A stretch of DNA of 61,474 nucleotides. Source: Polyangiaceae bacterium. GTDB taxonomy: Bacteria > Myxococcota_A > Polyangia > Polyangiales > Polyangiaceae. Shown here piece by piece: positions 50,464 through 61,280 of the stretch. Every line of letters starts with the position of its first letter. The stretch's first letter is position 1. Below the pieces are notes generated by a model. That model ran no database searches and was not told the origin of the DNA. It saw only the letters and a program-made list of their open reading frames with translations. A program made the translations under genes and the position numbers. The stretch lies in the NCBI GenBank assembly GCA_020846005.1, contig JADLEQ010000112.1:1-61474 (forward strand), in the 5' to 3' direction.

Positions 50464-53400
50464 TCACCGCTTCTGCAGGACCAGGCCGGAGCCGCCCATG
50501 ATCCACGCGCTGGTCGCGCTGGTGCCCCAGAGCGCCGTCAGGTCGACGCCCGAGGGCGGGTCCGCGGCCACGATCGCGGAGCCGTTCCACCGGTAGAGGT
50601 AGCCGTCGTTGGCCGTGAACCACACGTTGTTCGCCGCCGGCCCCCACACGTCGTAGAAGCGCTCCACCGGGGTCGCCGCCGTGTACACGGTGTAGTTCGA
50701 CCCGCCGGTGTAGTGAACGATGAGCGCCAGGTACTCGTACGTCGACGAGCTGTAGGTGCGGCCGACCATCCACACGTCGTTGGGCCCGAGGCCCCACACG
50801 CGCTCGAGCTCCGTGCTGGAGTTGTCCGTCACCCCGGTGATCGTGGGCTGCGACCACGCCGTGCCGTCGTAGCGGAGCACGGCCCTGCTCCCGACGACCC
50901 AGACGTTGCTCGGCCCCGTCCCCCAGATGCCCTTCACGTTCCCCGAGGGGCTCCCCGTGACGGCGATGCGGCGGTCCACCCACTGCAGGCCGTTGTACTG
51001 GGCGAGCTGGGCGAAGTAGTCGTAGGTGCTCGTCCCCGAGTTGTACTCGTAGGTGAAGTTCGCGCCTGCCCACACGTTCGAGGCGCCGGAGCCCCAGACG
51101 GAGTAGTACGTCGGGTAGCTGCCGGGGAGGCTGAACTGCGTCCAGCGAGAGTCCTGCCGCCGCCAGGCGCCGTCGTACCCGACGACCCACACGTCGTTGG
51201 CGCCGGATCCCCAGACCCCGTACCCGCCCCCGACATTGCTGGGCGCCGCAGGCGACCACTGGGTGCCGTCGTAGTGGAGCACCCTGTTCGAGGCGACCGC
51301 CCACGCGTCGGTCGCGCTCGAGCCCCAGATGTCGGTGACGCCCTCGGTCCAGGCGTAGAGCGGGAGCGAGCGCCACGAGGCGCCGTCCCAGCGCGCGACG
51401 AGCCCATTCTCGCCGACGCCGAGCGCGTCTCCGCCAGCGAGGGGCCAGGTGGCGTTGAGCGGGCCGGGGAGGAAGCTCGGGATGGTCACCCAGCTCGCAG
51501 CGCTCGAGTCCCAGCGCTGCAGCCGGTACTCGTTCGAGCCTGACTCGACCCTGGCGAAGACCTGCGTGCCGTCCGAGAACAGGCGCACCTGGTCGCAGGG
51601 CGCGGGGGCGTCGACCTGCGACCACGCCGTGCCGTCGAACCGATAGACGTAGCACCCGCTCGAATACACCTCGCCGCCCACCCAGACGTCCGTCGGCCCC
51701 GTGCCCGCGAGCGCGGTGTAGTCGAGCGCCGCGCCCGCCTCGACGGGACCCTCGGGCTGGAGCTGCGTCACCGTGGTGCCGTCGAAGTGGAAGACCCCAT
51801 ACCCGCCAGCGAGGAAGTACACGTCGTCGGGCGCGGCGCCCCAGACGTCCGTCGCGGAGCCGAGGTAGTACGAGCCCCCCGCGAAGTTCGTCCACGCGGC
51901 GCCGTCCCAGTGGTGCGAGCCGACCCACACGTCCTGCGGGGACGATCCCCAGATGGGGAGCGTCGAGCTGGTGTCGGTGCTCGCCTGGTTGTACGTCCAC
52001 GCGCTGCCGTCCCAGTGCATGACCCCCCCCGACGACGGCGTCGTGTGCGTGCCCGAGATCCACACGTCGTCCGGCCCGAAGCCGAAGACCCGCCTGGCGC
52101 TGAACCCCGCGGGCAGCCGCACGGCCTCCCAGGCGACGCCGTTGAAGTGCCCGACCGTCCCGTTGTTGTAGTAGTAGTCGTCGACGACCCAGATGTCGTT
52201 GGGGCTGCTTCCCCAGACGGAGTCGAAGTCGGTGGTGAGGGCGAAGTCGGCGTTGGAGCTCCAGCGCTCGCCGCGCTGGCTCACCGTGATGCCCATATCT
52301 CCGACGCTCCAGAGCTCGCCCGTCGGGAGCGTCGCCACGCCGTTCAGGCCGACGGACACCGGCAGGGTGCTCCCCCACGTGGTGCCGTCGAACGTCCACA
52401 CGGAGCCGCTGCACCCGTAGGTCGACGCCGGGTCGCAGCCGATCACGGCCGTGACGCTGGTCGCGCTCGTGCCCGTGATCGACCTGAACCGCCCGTACGT
52501 GCCCGACTGCAGGCTCCAGGAGCCCGCGCCCGTCTTGCGGTAGATGCCCGACGCCGACGCCGCGTAGATCGTCGTCCCGGTCGTCCACACATCGTGGAAG
52601 TCGTTGGTGGTGCCGGTCGTCTCCGGGGCGAAGGAGCTGCCGTTCCAGCGGGCGACGCTGCCGCCCGGGCCGGCGAAGTAGATGTTGTTCGCCGCCGTGC
52701 CGTGGACTCCGTGGTAGTTCACCGAGTCGATCTGCTCGCTCCACGCCGTGCCGTTCCAGCGTGAGATCGTCCCGTTGCCGACGACCCACACGTCGTTGGC
52801 GGCGGAGCCCCAGACGTCGTAGAGGTCGTCCGTCGTGTTGCTGGTCATCGGCGCCCACGCGGTGCCGTTCCAGCGCAGGATCGTGCCGCCGTCTCCGACC
52901 GCGATCAGGTTGTTCGCCGCGGAGCCCCAGACGCCGCGGAGGTGCTCCGTCGTGCCGCTGGCGACGGGCACCCACACCCCCGAGGCGCCGGCTCGCAAGA
53001 TCACGCCGTAGTCGCCGACGGCCCAGGCGTCGCTCGCCGAGACGACGTGGACGGCGTTCAGCGGGAAGCCGTGCGGGTTCGGGTGCACGATGCACCAGTC
53101 CTCGGCGCTGCAGTCGCCCACGCCGCACACGTTGGCGATCCCGGCGCCGCCGCACGTCGCGCCGCCGCTGCACGTGCCGCAGGTGAGCGTCCCGCCGCAA
53201 CCGTCGTCGACGGAGCCGCAGTTCGCGCCCACCTGGGTGCACGTGAGCGGCGTGCAGCCGCACGTGTTGGCCGCGGAGCCGCCCCCGCAGGTGTCCGTCC
53301 CCGTGCAGGCGCCGCAGTCCTGCACCTGCAGGCAGTCGTCCGTGAAGCCTCCGCAGGTCGTCCCGCTCGTGGTGCACGTCGTCGCCGGGACGCACGTGCA

Positions 53401-54108
53401 CGAGTCGACGCACTGCCGCGCCATGCAGTACTCCTCGTACCCGGAGCCGTAATTGCACTGCTGGTCGAGGGCCGCTGCGCCGAGCGTCTGGATGCAGCGC
53501 GCGCACGCCACGTCCGGCGCGGTGGGGGTGCTGGCGCACAGGGTCGCCGAGCACGCGTCCTGACACGCGCCGTACGAGCAGACCGTGCCCGAGATGACGT
53601 TCCCATACCCCCCGCTGTACGTGACGCCGTCCTCGCAGCACTGGATGCAGGCGGTGAAGCCGAGGGGGCCGCAGTTCGGGACGCCGCCGGCCCCGCCGGA
53701 GCCGCTCGCGCCGCTGGAGCCGCTGGTGCCGCCGGTGCCACTGGTGCCGCCGTAGCCGCTGGTGCCGCCGTAGCCGCTGGTGCCGCCGTAGCCGCTGGTG
53801 CCGCCGTAGCCGCTGGTGCCGCCGTAGCCGCTGGTGCCGCCGGTGCCACTGGTGCCGCCGCCGGAGCCGCTCATCCCCCCGGCGCCGCTCATGCCGCCGC
53901 CGCCGGACCCGCTCGTGCCACCGCCGGAGCCGCTGGCGCCGCCGGAGCCGCTGGCGCCGCCGGAGCCGCCGGAGCCGCCGGACGAGCCGCCCTCGGCGGC
54001 GTCGTCCCCGCCGTCGACGAAGCCGGTCCCCTTGCTCCCGCCGTCTTCACAACCCCAAGAGAAAGCCGCCGCCAGCGCGAGACCGAGTCCAAGCCCTGAA
54101 GTCCTCAT
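50464..54108 (-). CDS. large lipoprotein with Cys-rich region and ~20 WD-like/propeller repeats
   Basis: 1214 residues. Lipobox FSWGC (Cys20), then a Gly/Ser linker with five GYGGTS units, then a Cys-rich region (about 200-390: CIQCCEDGV, CTCVPATTCTTSGTTCGG, CGTCSGGATCGG). From about 390 to the end there are some 20 repeats of ~35-50 residues built on VWGS..NDVWVVG..G.I.RWNGTAWS, typical of Trp-rich beta-propeller blades. GGAG lies 8 nt before the ATG. Such proteins probably bind ligands at the outer membrane. It is divergent from the kinase gene across 194 bp that contains a 28-bp palindrome. Confidence 0.85.
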   Translation of the reverse strand: MRTSGLGLGLALAAAFSWGCEDGGSKGTGFVDGGDDAAEGGSSGGSGGSGGASGSGGASGSGGGTSGSGGGGMSGAGGMSGSGGGTSGTGGTSGYGGTSGYGGTSGYGGTSGYGGTSGYGGTSGTGGTSGSSGASGSGGAGGVPNCGPLGFTACIQCCEDGVTYSGGYGNVISGTVCSYGACQDACSATLCASTPTAPDVACARCIQTLGAAALDQQCNYGSGYEEYCMARQCVDSCTCVPATTCTTSGTTCGGFTDDCLQVQDCGACTGTDTCGGGSAANTCGCTPLTCTQVGANCGSVDDGCGGTLTCGTCSGGATCGGAGIANVCGVGDCSAEDWCIVHPNPHGFPLNAVHVVSASDAWAVGDYGVILRAGASGVWVPVASGTTEHLRGVWGSAANNLIAVGDGGTILRWNGTAWAPMTSNTTDDLYDVWGSAANDVWVVGNGTISRWNGTAWSEQIDSVNYHGVHGTAANNIYFAGPGGSVARWNGSSFAPETTGTTNDFHDVWTTGTTIYAASASGIYRKTGAGSWSLQSGTYGRFRSITGTSATSVTAVIGCDPASTYGCSGSVWTFDGTTWGSTLPVSVGLNGVATLPTGELWSVGDMGITVSQRGERWSSNADFALTTDFDSVWGSSPNDIWVVDDYYYNNGTVGHFNGVAWEAVRLPAGFSARRVFGFGPDDVWISGTHTTPSSGGVMHWDGSAWTYNQASTDTSSTLPIWGSSPQDVWVGSHHWDGAAWTNFAGGSYYLGSATDVWGAAPDDVYFLAGGYGVFHFDGTTVTQLQPEGPVEAGAALDYTALAGTGPTDVWVGGEVYSSGCYVYRFDGTAWSQVDAPAPCDQVRLFSDGTQVFARVESGSNEYRLQRWDSSAASWVTIPSFLPGPLNATWPLAGGDALGVGENGLVARWDGASWRSLPLYAWTEGVTDIWGSSATDAWAVASNRVLHYDGTQWSPAAPSNVGGGYGVWGSGANDVWVVGYDGAWRRQDSRWTQFSLPGSYPTYYSVWGSGASNVWAGANFTYEYNSGTSTYDYFAQLAQYNGLQWVDRRIAVTGSPSGNVKGIWGTGPSNVWVVGSRAVLRYDGTAWSQPTITGVTDNSSTELERVWGLGPNDVWMVGRTYSSSTYEYLALIVHYTGGSNYTVYTAATPVERFYDVWGPAANNVWFTANDGYLYRWNGSAIVAADPPSGVDLTALWGTSATSAWIMGGSGLVLQKR
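53746..53835 (-). repeat. five 18-bp tandem repeats encoding GYGGTS
   Basis: Five near-identical in-frame 18-bp units (GCCGCCGTAGCCGCTGGT on the + strand) inside the linker-coding part of the repeat lipoprotein gene; likely to vary in copy number. Confidence 0.85.
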
Positions 54109-54225
54109 GATGAACGCTCCCGGTGCCCGCGCGGCACCCGATGCCGCCAGGGATGGTCTTCGGAGTAGACGATCACTCGGCGCCCGCGTCAAGGCGGCCC
54201 GCGCGGCTCCGCCCTCGCTGGGCGC

Positions 54226-54253
54226 TCGGCGGCCGTCGCGCGACGGCCGCCGA
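54226..54253. promoter_or_regulatory. perfect 28-bp palindrome upstream of the Ser/Thr kinase gene
   Basis: Each 14-base half reads TCGGCGGCCGTCGC, followed without interruption by its exact reverse complement. It lies 49 bp before the kinase ATG and about 118 bp from the start of the divergent lipoprotein gene. It can form a long hairpin or cruciform, or bind a dimeric regulator. Confidence 0.65.
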
Positions 54254-54302
54254 CGGCGCCTCGCCTCGACAACCCCCGCGGCGGCGTGCGACACTCCGGA
54301 CG

Positions 54303-55811
54303 ATGACGCAGGCGACCCACGCGCCGGCCACCGCGGCGGGCTCGATGAACGTCGAGCCGGGTGTGGTGCTCGCCGGCAAGTACCGCGTGGAGCGCGTGCT
54401 CGGTCAGGGCGGCATGGGCTATGTGGTCGCCGCCCGCGACCTCCAGCTCGATCGCCGCGTGGCCGTGAAGTTCCTCCTCCCGGAGGTGCTCGGCGTGCCC
54501 GACGCCGCGGCGCGCTTCCTGCGCGAGGCGCGGGCGTCGGTCCGCATCCAGAACGAGCACGTGGTGCGCGTGATCGACGTGGGCACGCTGGAGACGGGCG
54601 CGCCCTACATGGTGATGGAGTACCTGGAGGGCTCCGATCTCGGCGCGCTCGTCCAGCAGCGCGGGGTGCTGCCCGTGTCGGAGGCGGCGGACTACGTCAT
54701 CCAGGCGTGCGCGGCGCTCGCCGAGGCGCACGCGAGCGGGATCGTGCACCGGGACATCAAGCCGGCGAACCTCTTCCTGGCGAAGCGCGCGGGCGGCTCG
54801 TCGATGATCAAGGTGCTGGATTTCGGGATCTCGAAGGTGACCCAGGCGGGCGACGCGGGCCTCACGAAGACGAGCTCGATGATGGGCTCGCCGCTCTACA
54901 TGTCGCCCGAGCAGATGAAGAACGCCAAGGACGTGGACGCGCGCGCCGACCAGTGGGCGCTCGGCTGCATCCTCTACGAGCTGACGACCGGCACGACGCC
55001 GTTCCTCGGCGAGTCGATCCCGCAGATCTGCGCCGCGATCCTCGCCCAGGAGCCGCCGCCGCCGTCGTCGCACCGCCCCGAGCTGCCGGCGGAGTTCGAG
55101 GGCGTGGTCATGCGGTGCCTGCGCAAGACGCCTGAGGAGCGCTTCGCGGACGTGGCTGACCTCACCGCGGCGCTGGTGCCGTTCGCGTCCACGGACGTGC
55201 GCGCGTCGGCGGCGCAGATGTCGCACGTCCTGCAGGCGGCCGGCATGCGCGCCAGCCAGGTCGAGCTGCCGGCGGCGTACGCGAACGCCCCGTTCGGCGC
55301 CACTGCCGGCGCCGCCACGGCGCCGTTCGGGGGCCGGACGGCGGCGGACTACACCGCGGCCCCGGCGACCATCCAGTCTGCGCCCGCCGCGCTCACGAGC
55401 GCCGCCTCGCGCACCGGCGCCGGCACCGCGGGCGCGTGGAGCGAGACGGGAGAGGTCCCGGTGAAGCGGGGCGCGCCGATCGGTCTCCTGGTGGGGGGGG
55501 CGGTCGCGCTGGTCGCGGCGGGCGCCGCAGCGGCGCTGCTCGTCGGTCGAGCCGACGCGCCGGCGGCCGCCGCCAGCGAGGCGCCGCCGCCCGCGGTCGC
55601 GTCGACCGCGAAGCCCGTAGTCGAGCCGGAGGTCACCGCCACGCCGACCGTCGCGGCCTCGGTCGCGGCGGCCTCCGCCCAGCCGGCGGACACTGCGGCC
55701 AAGCCAGCGCGGCCAGCGACGAACGTCGCGGGCAGGCCGCCCGCCGTGGCGCCGCCGCCGCCGGAGAAGCCGGTGGAGAAGAAGAATCCGCTGAGCATCG
55801 GGATCAAGTGA
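54303..55811 (+). CDS. Hanks-type Ser/Thr protein kinase with a TM segment and extracytoplasmic tail
   Basis: 502 residues. Kinase domain about 25-290: GQGGMGYV loop, Lys56 (VAVKF), HRDIKPAN with Asp151, DFGIS at 173-177, MGSPLYMSPEQ activation segment, and the DQWALGCILYEL block. Then an Ala/Thr-rich juxtamembrane stretch, one TM helix (PIGLLVGGAVALVAAGAAAALLVG) and an ~85-residue Ala/Pro extracytoplasmic tail without a recognised sensor domain. It autophosphorylates and phosphorylates Ser/Thr targets in the cytoplasm. The frame runs further upstream; ATG at 54303 is preferred. The PEGA gene follows after 35 bp. Confidence 0.92.
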   Translation: MTQATHAPATAAGSMNVEPGVVLAGKYRVERVLGQGGMGYVVAARDLQLDRRVAVKFLLPEVLGVPDAAARFLREARASVRIQNEHVVRVIDVGTLETGAPYMVMEYLEGSDLGALVQQRGVLPVSEAADYVIQACAALAEAHASGIVHRDIKPANLFLAKRAGGSSMIKVLDFGISKVTQAGDAGLTKTSSMMGSPLYMSPEQMKNAKDVDARADQWALGCILYELTTGTTPFLGESIPQICAAILAQEPPPPSSHRPELPAEFEGVVMRCLRKTPEERFADVADLTAALVPFASTDVRASAAQMSHVLQAAGMRASQVELPAAYANAPFGATAGAATAPFGGRTAADYTAAPATIQSAPAALTSAASRTGAGTAGAWSETGEVPVKRGAPIGLLVGGAVALVAAGAAAALLVGRADAPAAAASEAPPPAVASTAKPVVEPEVTATPTVAASVAAASAQPADTAAKPARPATNVAGRPPAVAPPPPEKPVEKKNPLSIGIK

Positions 55812-55846
55812 AGCCGCAAGCGCGGCGGGGAAGGTAGCGGTTGCAC

Positions 55847-57121
55847 ATGGCTCGAATCGAAACTCGTCTGGCGAGCGCGCTCGGTGCGCTCGCCGCGGTC
55901 GCGTGGCTGTCGGCCGCGGCTCCTGTCGCCGCGCAGGCAGATCCCGGGAAGCCCCCCCCCGCCGCGGCGGAGCCCGCGCCGCCGGCAGCGGACGCCCCCG
56001 CGCCGAAGGAGGACGCACCGAAGGCGGACGCGCCCCCGGCCGAGCAGGACCCAGCGGCCGCGAAGAAGGCGGCGGCGGCCGCGAAGAAGCAGGCCGCAGC
56101 GGAGCGCAAGAAGGCCGAGGCCGAGCGCAAGAAGGCCGAGGCCGAGCGCAAGAAGGCCGAGGCGGCGAAGAAGAAGGCGAAGAAGAAGGGCGAGGCGGAG
56201 GCGCCGGAGGCGCCGCCCGCGCCGGCGCCGCTCTCGGACACGCTCACCGGCACGGCGAAGGCGGAGTACGAGGCGGGCAAGCTGCTCTTCCAGGACGGTG
56301 ACGCGGCCGGCGCGCTGGTGAAGTTCAAGGTGGCGTACGACGAGAGCAAGGACGCGCGCCTGCTGTGGAACATGGCGGCGTGCGAGAAGGCGCTGCGTCA
56401 CTACGCGAAGGTGGAGGGTCTGGTCGCGCGCTACCTCGCGGAGGGTGGGGCGCTGCTGACGGAGCAGGATCAGGCGGACGCGAAGGCGCTGCTCGAGGCG
56501 ATCCAGCCGTTCGTTGGGCAGCTCGAGATCGCGGTGAGCGAGGCGGACGCGGAGGTGTTCGTCGACGACGAGAGCCTGGGGAGGAGCCCGCTCGCGGCGC
56601 CGGTGAAGGTGGACATCGGCAAGCGGCGGGTGCGGGTGGCGAAGGACGGCTTCAAGCCGTTCCAGGCAGATCAGGACGTGACGGGCGGCGCGCCGGTGAA
56701 GGTGGAGGCGAAGCTCGCGCTCATCGTGCACGAGGGCAAGCTGAAGGTGACGGCGCGGCCTGGGCAGACGATCCGGGTGGATGGGAAGGTGGTGGGCAAG
56801 GGCTCGTGGGAGGCGACGCTCGCGAGCGGCTCGCACACGGTGCGGGTGACGGCGCCGGGGATGCAGCCGTACGACACCAGTGTGGTCGTCGAGGACGAGA
56901 AGACGGCGACGGTGGCGGCGACGCTGGAGCGGGTGCCGCCGCCGCAGAAACAGCCGCCGCGGGAGGAGAGCGGCTCCGGGCTGGGCTACTGGATCGCGGG
57001 CGGCGTCGCGGTGGTGGCGCTGGGTGTGGCCGGGTTCTTCGTGCTCCAACCGGAGGACGAGGGCCCGCCGCCGCCGGTGGGCGGCACGATCGGGACGGTC
57101 GAGCTGGGGTTGTGGAGGTGA
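55847..57121 (+). CDS. exported TPR/PEGA domain protein with Lys-rich coiled coil
   Basis: 424 residues from ATG 55847 (a TTG six bases upstream is possible; AAGG lies between the two spacings). The signal peptide ends SAAAPVAAQA. Then a Pro/Ala/Glu and Lys-rich segment with three ERKKAEA repeats, a TPR-like pair (EYEAGKLLFQDGDAAGALVKFKVAYD), and two PEGA domains (GQLEIAVSEADAEVFVDDESLG and GKLKVTARPGQTIRVDGKVVG). A TM helix follows (GYWIAGGVAVVALGVAGFFVLQ) with a short tail. PEGA modules often accompany bacterial Ser/Thr kinases. Its stop overlaps the next start by one base. Confidence 0.85.
   Translation: MARIETRLASALGALAAVAWLSAAAPVAAQADPGKPPPAAAEPAPPAADAPAPKEDAPKADAPPAEQDPAAAKKAAAAAKKQAAAERKKAEAERKKAEAERKKAEAAKKKAKKKGEAEAPEAPPAPAPLSDTLTGTAKAEYEAGKLLFQDGDAAGALVKFKVAYDESKDARLLWNMAACEKALRHYAKVEGLVARYLAEGGALLTEQDQADAKALLEAIQPFVGQLEIAVSEADAEVFVDDESLGRSPLAAPVKVDIGKRRVRVAKDGFKPFQADQDVTGGAPVKVEAKLALIVHEGKLKVTARPGQTIRVDGKVVGKGSWEATLASGSHTVRVTAPGMQPYDTSVVVEDEKTATVAATLERVPPPQKQPPREESGSGLGYWIAGGVAVVALGVAGFFVLQPEDEGPPPPVGGTIGTVELGLWR
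56102..56164 (+). repeat. three 21-bp tandem repeats encoding ERKKAEA
   Basis: Units at 56102-56122, 56123-56143 and 56144-56164 are near-identical and in frame within the PEGA protein gene; they build a charged helix. Confidence 0.85.
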
Positions 57122-59430
57122 TGACCATGCGAAGCTTCAAGACACGCACGCTGAAGACCGCGCTCGCGCTGCTGGGCGCCGTCGGGTTGGCCTGGGGGTG
57201 CTCGGGGGACAAGGCCGCCGCGCGGGGCCAGATCATGGTGGCGTTCGACACCGACATGACCGTCCCCCGGGATGTGTCGAAGGTGAACATCCAGATCAAG
57301 GTGAACGGGCGCATCGAGTTCTCGAACGAGTACGAGGTGGGCCCGGGTGGGAAGGTTCGGCTGCCCGCGACGCTGGCGATCGTGGCGCCGGAGGGCGGGA
57401 CGTCGGCGCCGGTCACGATCAAGGTGGTGGGGCTGAAGGGGACGACGGCGCGGACGCTGCGGCAGGTGGTGACGAAGGTGCCGTCGGATCGCATCGCGCT
57501 GCTGCCGATGAAGGTGCAGTGGCTGTGCGACGGCTCCGCGGTGACCGCGGGCCCGGAGGAGTACGCGTCGACGTGCCCGACCGAGGGGCAGAGCTGCGAG
57601 GCGGGGTCGTGCGTGCCGGACGAAATCCCGGTCGAGGCGCTGCCGTCGTACGAGGCGAAGAGCGTGTTCGGGGGCGCGTCGGACCCGAACCAGGGGACGT
57701 GCTTCGACACCGTGGCGTGCTTCGCGCAGGGCTTCGGCGTGACGCCGCGGTCGAGCGACTGCACGATCGATCCGATCGGCGGGGCGGACGGCGCGGTGTC
57801 CGACCCGGGGCTGAGCTTCGCGATGGTGCGGCCGCCGGACACCGAGGGGATCTGCGGCCCCGAGGCGTGCCTGGTGCCGCTGGACGCGGAGAGCACGGCG
57901 GGGTGGCGGAAGGACGAGGCGAGCGGGCGCATCGTCTTCCCGCAGGCGGTGTGCACGCGGCTGGCGGAGGGGAAGATCCTGGGCGTGGCGGCGACGAAGA
58001 CGTGCCCGACGAAGACCTCGAGCCTGCCGGTGTGCGGGGACTGGTCGTCGGTGCCGACGAACCCGGGGACGTTCGACGCCGGGGCGCCGCCGCTGGAGGC
58101 GGGGCACGACGACGGCGGTGACGGCGCCGCCGCGGACTGCCCGGCGCTCCAGGCGGCGGCGGAGGCCGCGCTGGAGGCCGCGACGTCGTGCGACACCTCG
58201 AGCGGGTGCATCGGGTCGCCGCTGACGTTCGCGTGCCAGAGCTTCTACATCGGCGCGCTCTCCGAGGGATCGGGGGCGCTCGCGACCGCCAACGACGCGA
58301 TCTCCGCGTACCAAGCCGCGGGCTGCGCGGGCACGTGCCTGCCGGACGCGGGGCAGCAGGGCGGAGCGCCGGCGTGCGTGGACGTGAGCGGGCAGCTCAA
58401 GTGCCGCGTCGGCGGCTCGGGGGGGGCTGCCCCTTCCTGCTACAACGGCACGAAGGACTCGAACGAGAAGGACGTGGACTGCGGCGGCCCGTGCGGCCCG
58501 TGCTCGCTCGGGAGGACATGCTCGGCGCCGGCGGACTGCGCCAGCGGCTGGTGCGACTCGGGCACCAGCACGTGCGACTGCCCGCTCGACATGGTGCGGC
58601 GCGCCTCGGCGGGTGGGGTCGACTACTGCATCGACCGCTACGAGGTGACGAAGGCGGTGTACGACGCCTACCTCGTCGTCCCGCCGAACCCGGCGGAGCA
58701 GCCGCCCGAGTGCCAGTCGGTCAACGTGGACCCGGCGGACTGGACGCCGCAGTTCGGGTGGCCCGTCTCTGGCGACGGCGCGCTCCCCGTGGTGGGCGTG
58801 GACTGGTGCGACGCGTACATGTTCTGCCTGAACATCGGCAAGCGCCTGTGCGGCAGGCCCGGCGGCGGGTCGACTGCGTACGCGCGCTTCGACGACGCCA
58901 CCGAGTCGTGCTGGTACGGCGCCTGCTCCGAGGCGGGGAGCGTCGGTGCGCTCGCAGGGGACAATCCCTCGGCGTGCAACACGCAGGCGGACGGCCTCGG
59001 CACCGCGGTGGACGGCATGACGCTCACCGGGTGCGAGACGCCGGCCGGCGTCTTCAACCTGAGCGGCAACGTGGGGGAGTGGGAGGACGCCTGCAACGGC
59101 AAGACGGGCGGCTCCGACTCGTGCCAGGTCCGCGGCGGCAACTACAACAGCCCGGACTTCGACGTGATGTGCGCCGCGCAGGCGCCCTCCACCCGCGCGA
59201 CGGTCGACCAGTACATCGGCTTCCGCTGCTGCGGCGGCGACGCCCGCGGCGGGACGTGCGATCCCGCGACGTGCCCGGCGGGGCCGGGGCAGGTGGCGTG
59301 CTGCGCCGCTCCGAACGGCCCGTGCGGCGTGCGGCAGGCGCAAGGGTCGTGCACGTCCGACGCGGACTGCGACGGGACGTGCGCCGAGGGCCATTGCGTG
59401 GACCTGTCGTCGCCGTGCTTCATGCCGTGA
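57121..59430 (+). CDS. lipoprotein with C-terminal FGE-sulfatase-like domain
   Basis: 769 residues from ATG 57121; ATG 57127 is better spaced from GGAGG (57114-57118) and may be the true start. Lipobox LAWGC gives Cys27. Residues ~30-140 form a beta-rich domain (QIMVAFDTDMTVPRDVSKVNIQI), and ~160-430 a Cys-rich region. SCYNGTKDSNEKDVDCGGPCG near 440 is a frequent myxobacterial Cys module. The FGE-like domain spans about 486-700: CIDRYEVTKAVYDAYL, DWCDAYMFCLNIGKRLCG, FNLSGNVGEWEDAC, VRGGNYNS and GFRCCGG. A Cys-rich tail ends CFMP. It probably works at the envelope with the upstream kinase and PEGA proteins. Confidence 0.85.
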   Translation: MTMRSFKTRTLKTALALLGAVGLAWGCSGDKAAARGQIMVAFDTDMTVPRDVSKVNIQIKVNGRIEFSNEYEVGPGGKVRLPATLAIVAPEGGTSAPVTIKVVGLKGTTARTLRQVVTKVPSDRIALLPMKVQWLCDGSAVTAGPEEYASTCPTEGQSCEAGSCVPDEIPVEALPSYEAKSVFGGASDPNQGTCFDTVACFAQGFGVTPRSSDCTIDPIGGADGAVSDPGLSFAMVRPPDTEGICGPEACLVPLDAESTAGWRKDEASGRIVFPQAVCTRLAEGKILGVAATKTCPTKTSSLPVCGDWSSVPTNPGTFDAGAPPLEAGHDDGGDGAAADCPALQAAAEAALEAATSCDTSSGCIGSPLTFACQSFYIGALSEGSGALATANDAISAYQAAGCAGTCLPDAGQQGGAPACVDVSGQLKCRVGGSGGAAPSCYNGTKDSNEKDVDCGGPCGPCSLGRTCSAPADCASGWCDSGTSTCDCPLDMVRRASAGGVDYCIDRYEVTKAVYDAYLVVPPNPAEQPPECQSVNVDPADWTPQFGWPVSGDGALPVVGVDWCDAYMFCLNIGKRLCGRPGGGSTAYARFDDATESCWYGACSEAGSVGALAGDNPSACNTQADGLGTAVDGMTLTGCETPAGVFNLSGNVGEWEDACNGKTGGSDSCQVRGGNYNSPDFDVMCAAQAPSTRATVDQYIGFRCCGGDARGGTCDPATCPAGPGQVACCAAPNGPCGVRQAQGSCTSDADCDGTCAEGHCVDLSSPCFMP

Positions 59431-59490
59431 GGCGCCGCTCGTCACCGCCGCGTGCCCCGCGTGGGCAGGCGGCGGTGTGGTGAGCTCGCG

Positions 59491-59717
59491 CTACCAGCGA
59501 TCCGGTCCGGCGCTCGAACTCGCGCTCGCCCGCGGGCGGGGGGGCGGCAGCGCGCTGACGAGGGCGGGGGCGACCGGCGGGAGCGGCCTCGCGCTGAGCG
59601 GCCCGCTCGGCGCGCCGAGGGTTGGCTCGGCGGGCGCCTCTCTGGAGACGCACGCGGCCACGAGCGCGAGCGGGAGCGCGCCCGCGCCGGCGGCCCGGAG
59701 GAGCGCCGCGCGGCGGC

Positions 59718-59721
<4 letters not shown>
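59491..59721 (-). CDS. small Tat-type lipoprotein translationally coupled to icd
   Basis: 76 residues. The GTG start overlaps the icd stop by 4 bp (GTGA), the coupling seen elsewhere in this window. The protein starts with [11 protein letters not shown], a twin-arginine-like motif, then PLALVAAC, a lipobox with Cys24, and ends in a Pro/Ala/Ser-rich tail with no domain. It is normally hidden inside a longer antisense-looking frame through icd. Function unknown; as a lipoprotein its anchored tail is only about 52 residues. Expression should follow icd. Confidence 0.6.
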
Positions 59722-61109
<1,388 letters not shown>

Positions 61110-61157
61110 GCTCGCTCCTGGGTCGGGCGCGGCCCACAGGCGGCTCGCGCGGGGGCG

Positions 61158-61169
61158 GGCTAGTTAGCC
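61158..61169. promoter_or_regulatory. inverted repeat GGCTA-GT-TAGCC upstream of icd
   Basis: A perfect 5-bp inverted repeat 48 bp upstream of the icd ATG, flanked by two copies of CGCGGGGGCGGGC (61148-61160 and 61171-61183). It is one of the few AT-containing motifs in this region and a candidate operator for icd. Confidence 0.4.
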
Positions 61170-61280
61170 TCGCGGGGGCGGGCGATCAACCTGCGGGGGC
61201 GCGAGGGGGCGTGGAGGCGAGGGCTGGCGGGGGCGGAGCGGGCGGGTAGGCTCGGCGCGTGGCTTCTGTGGCGCGACGTG

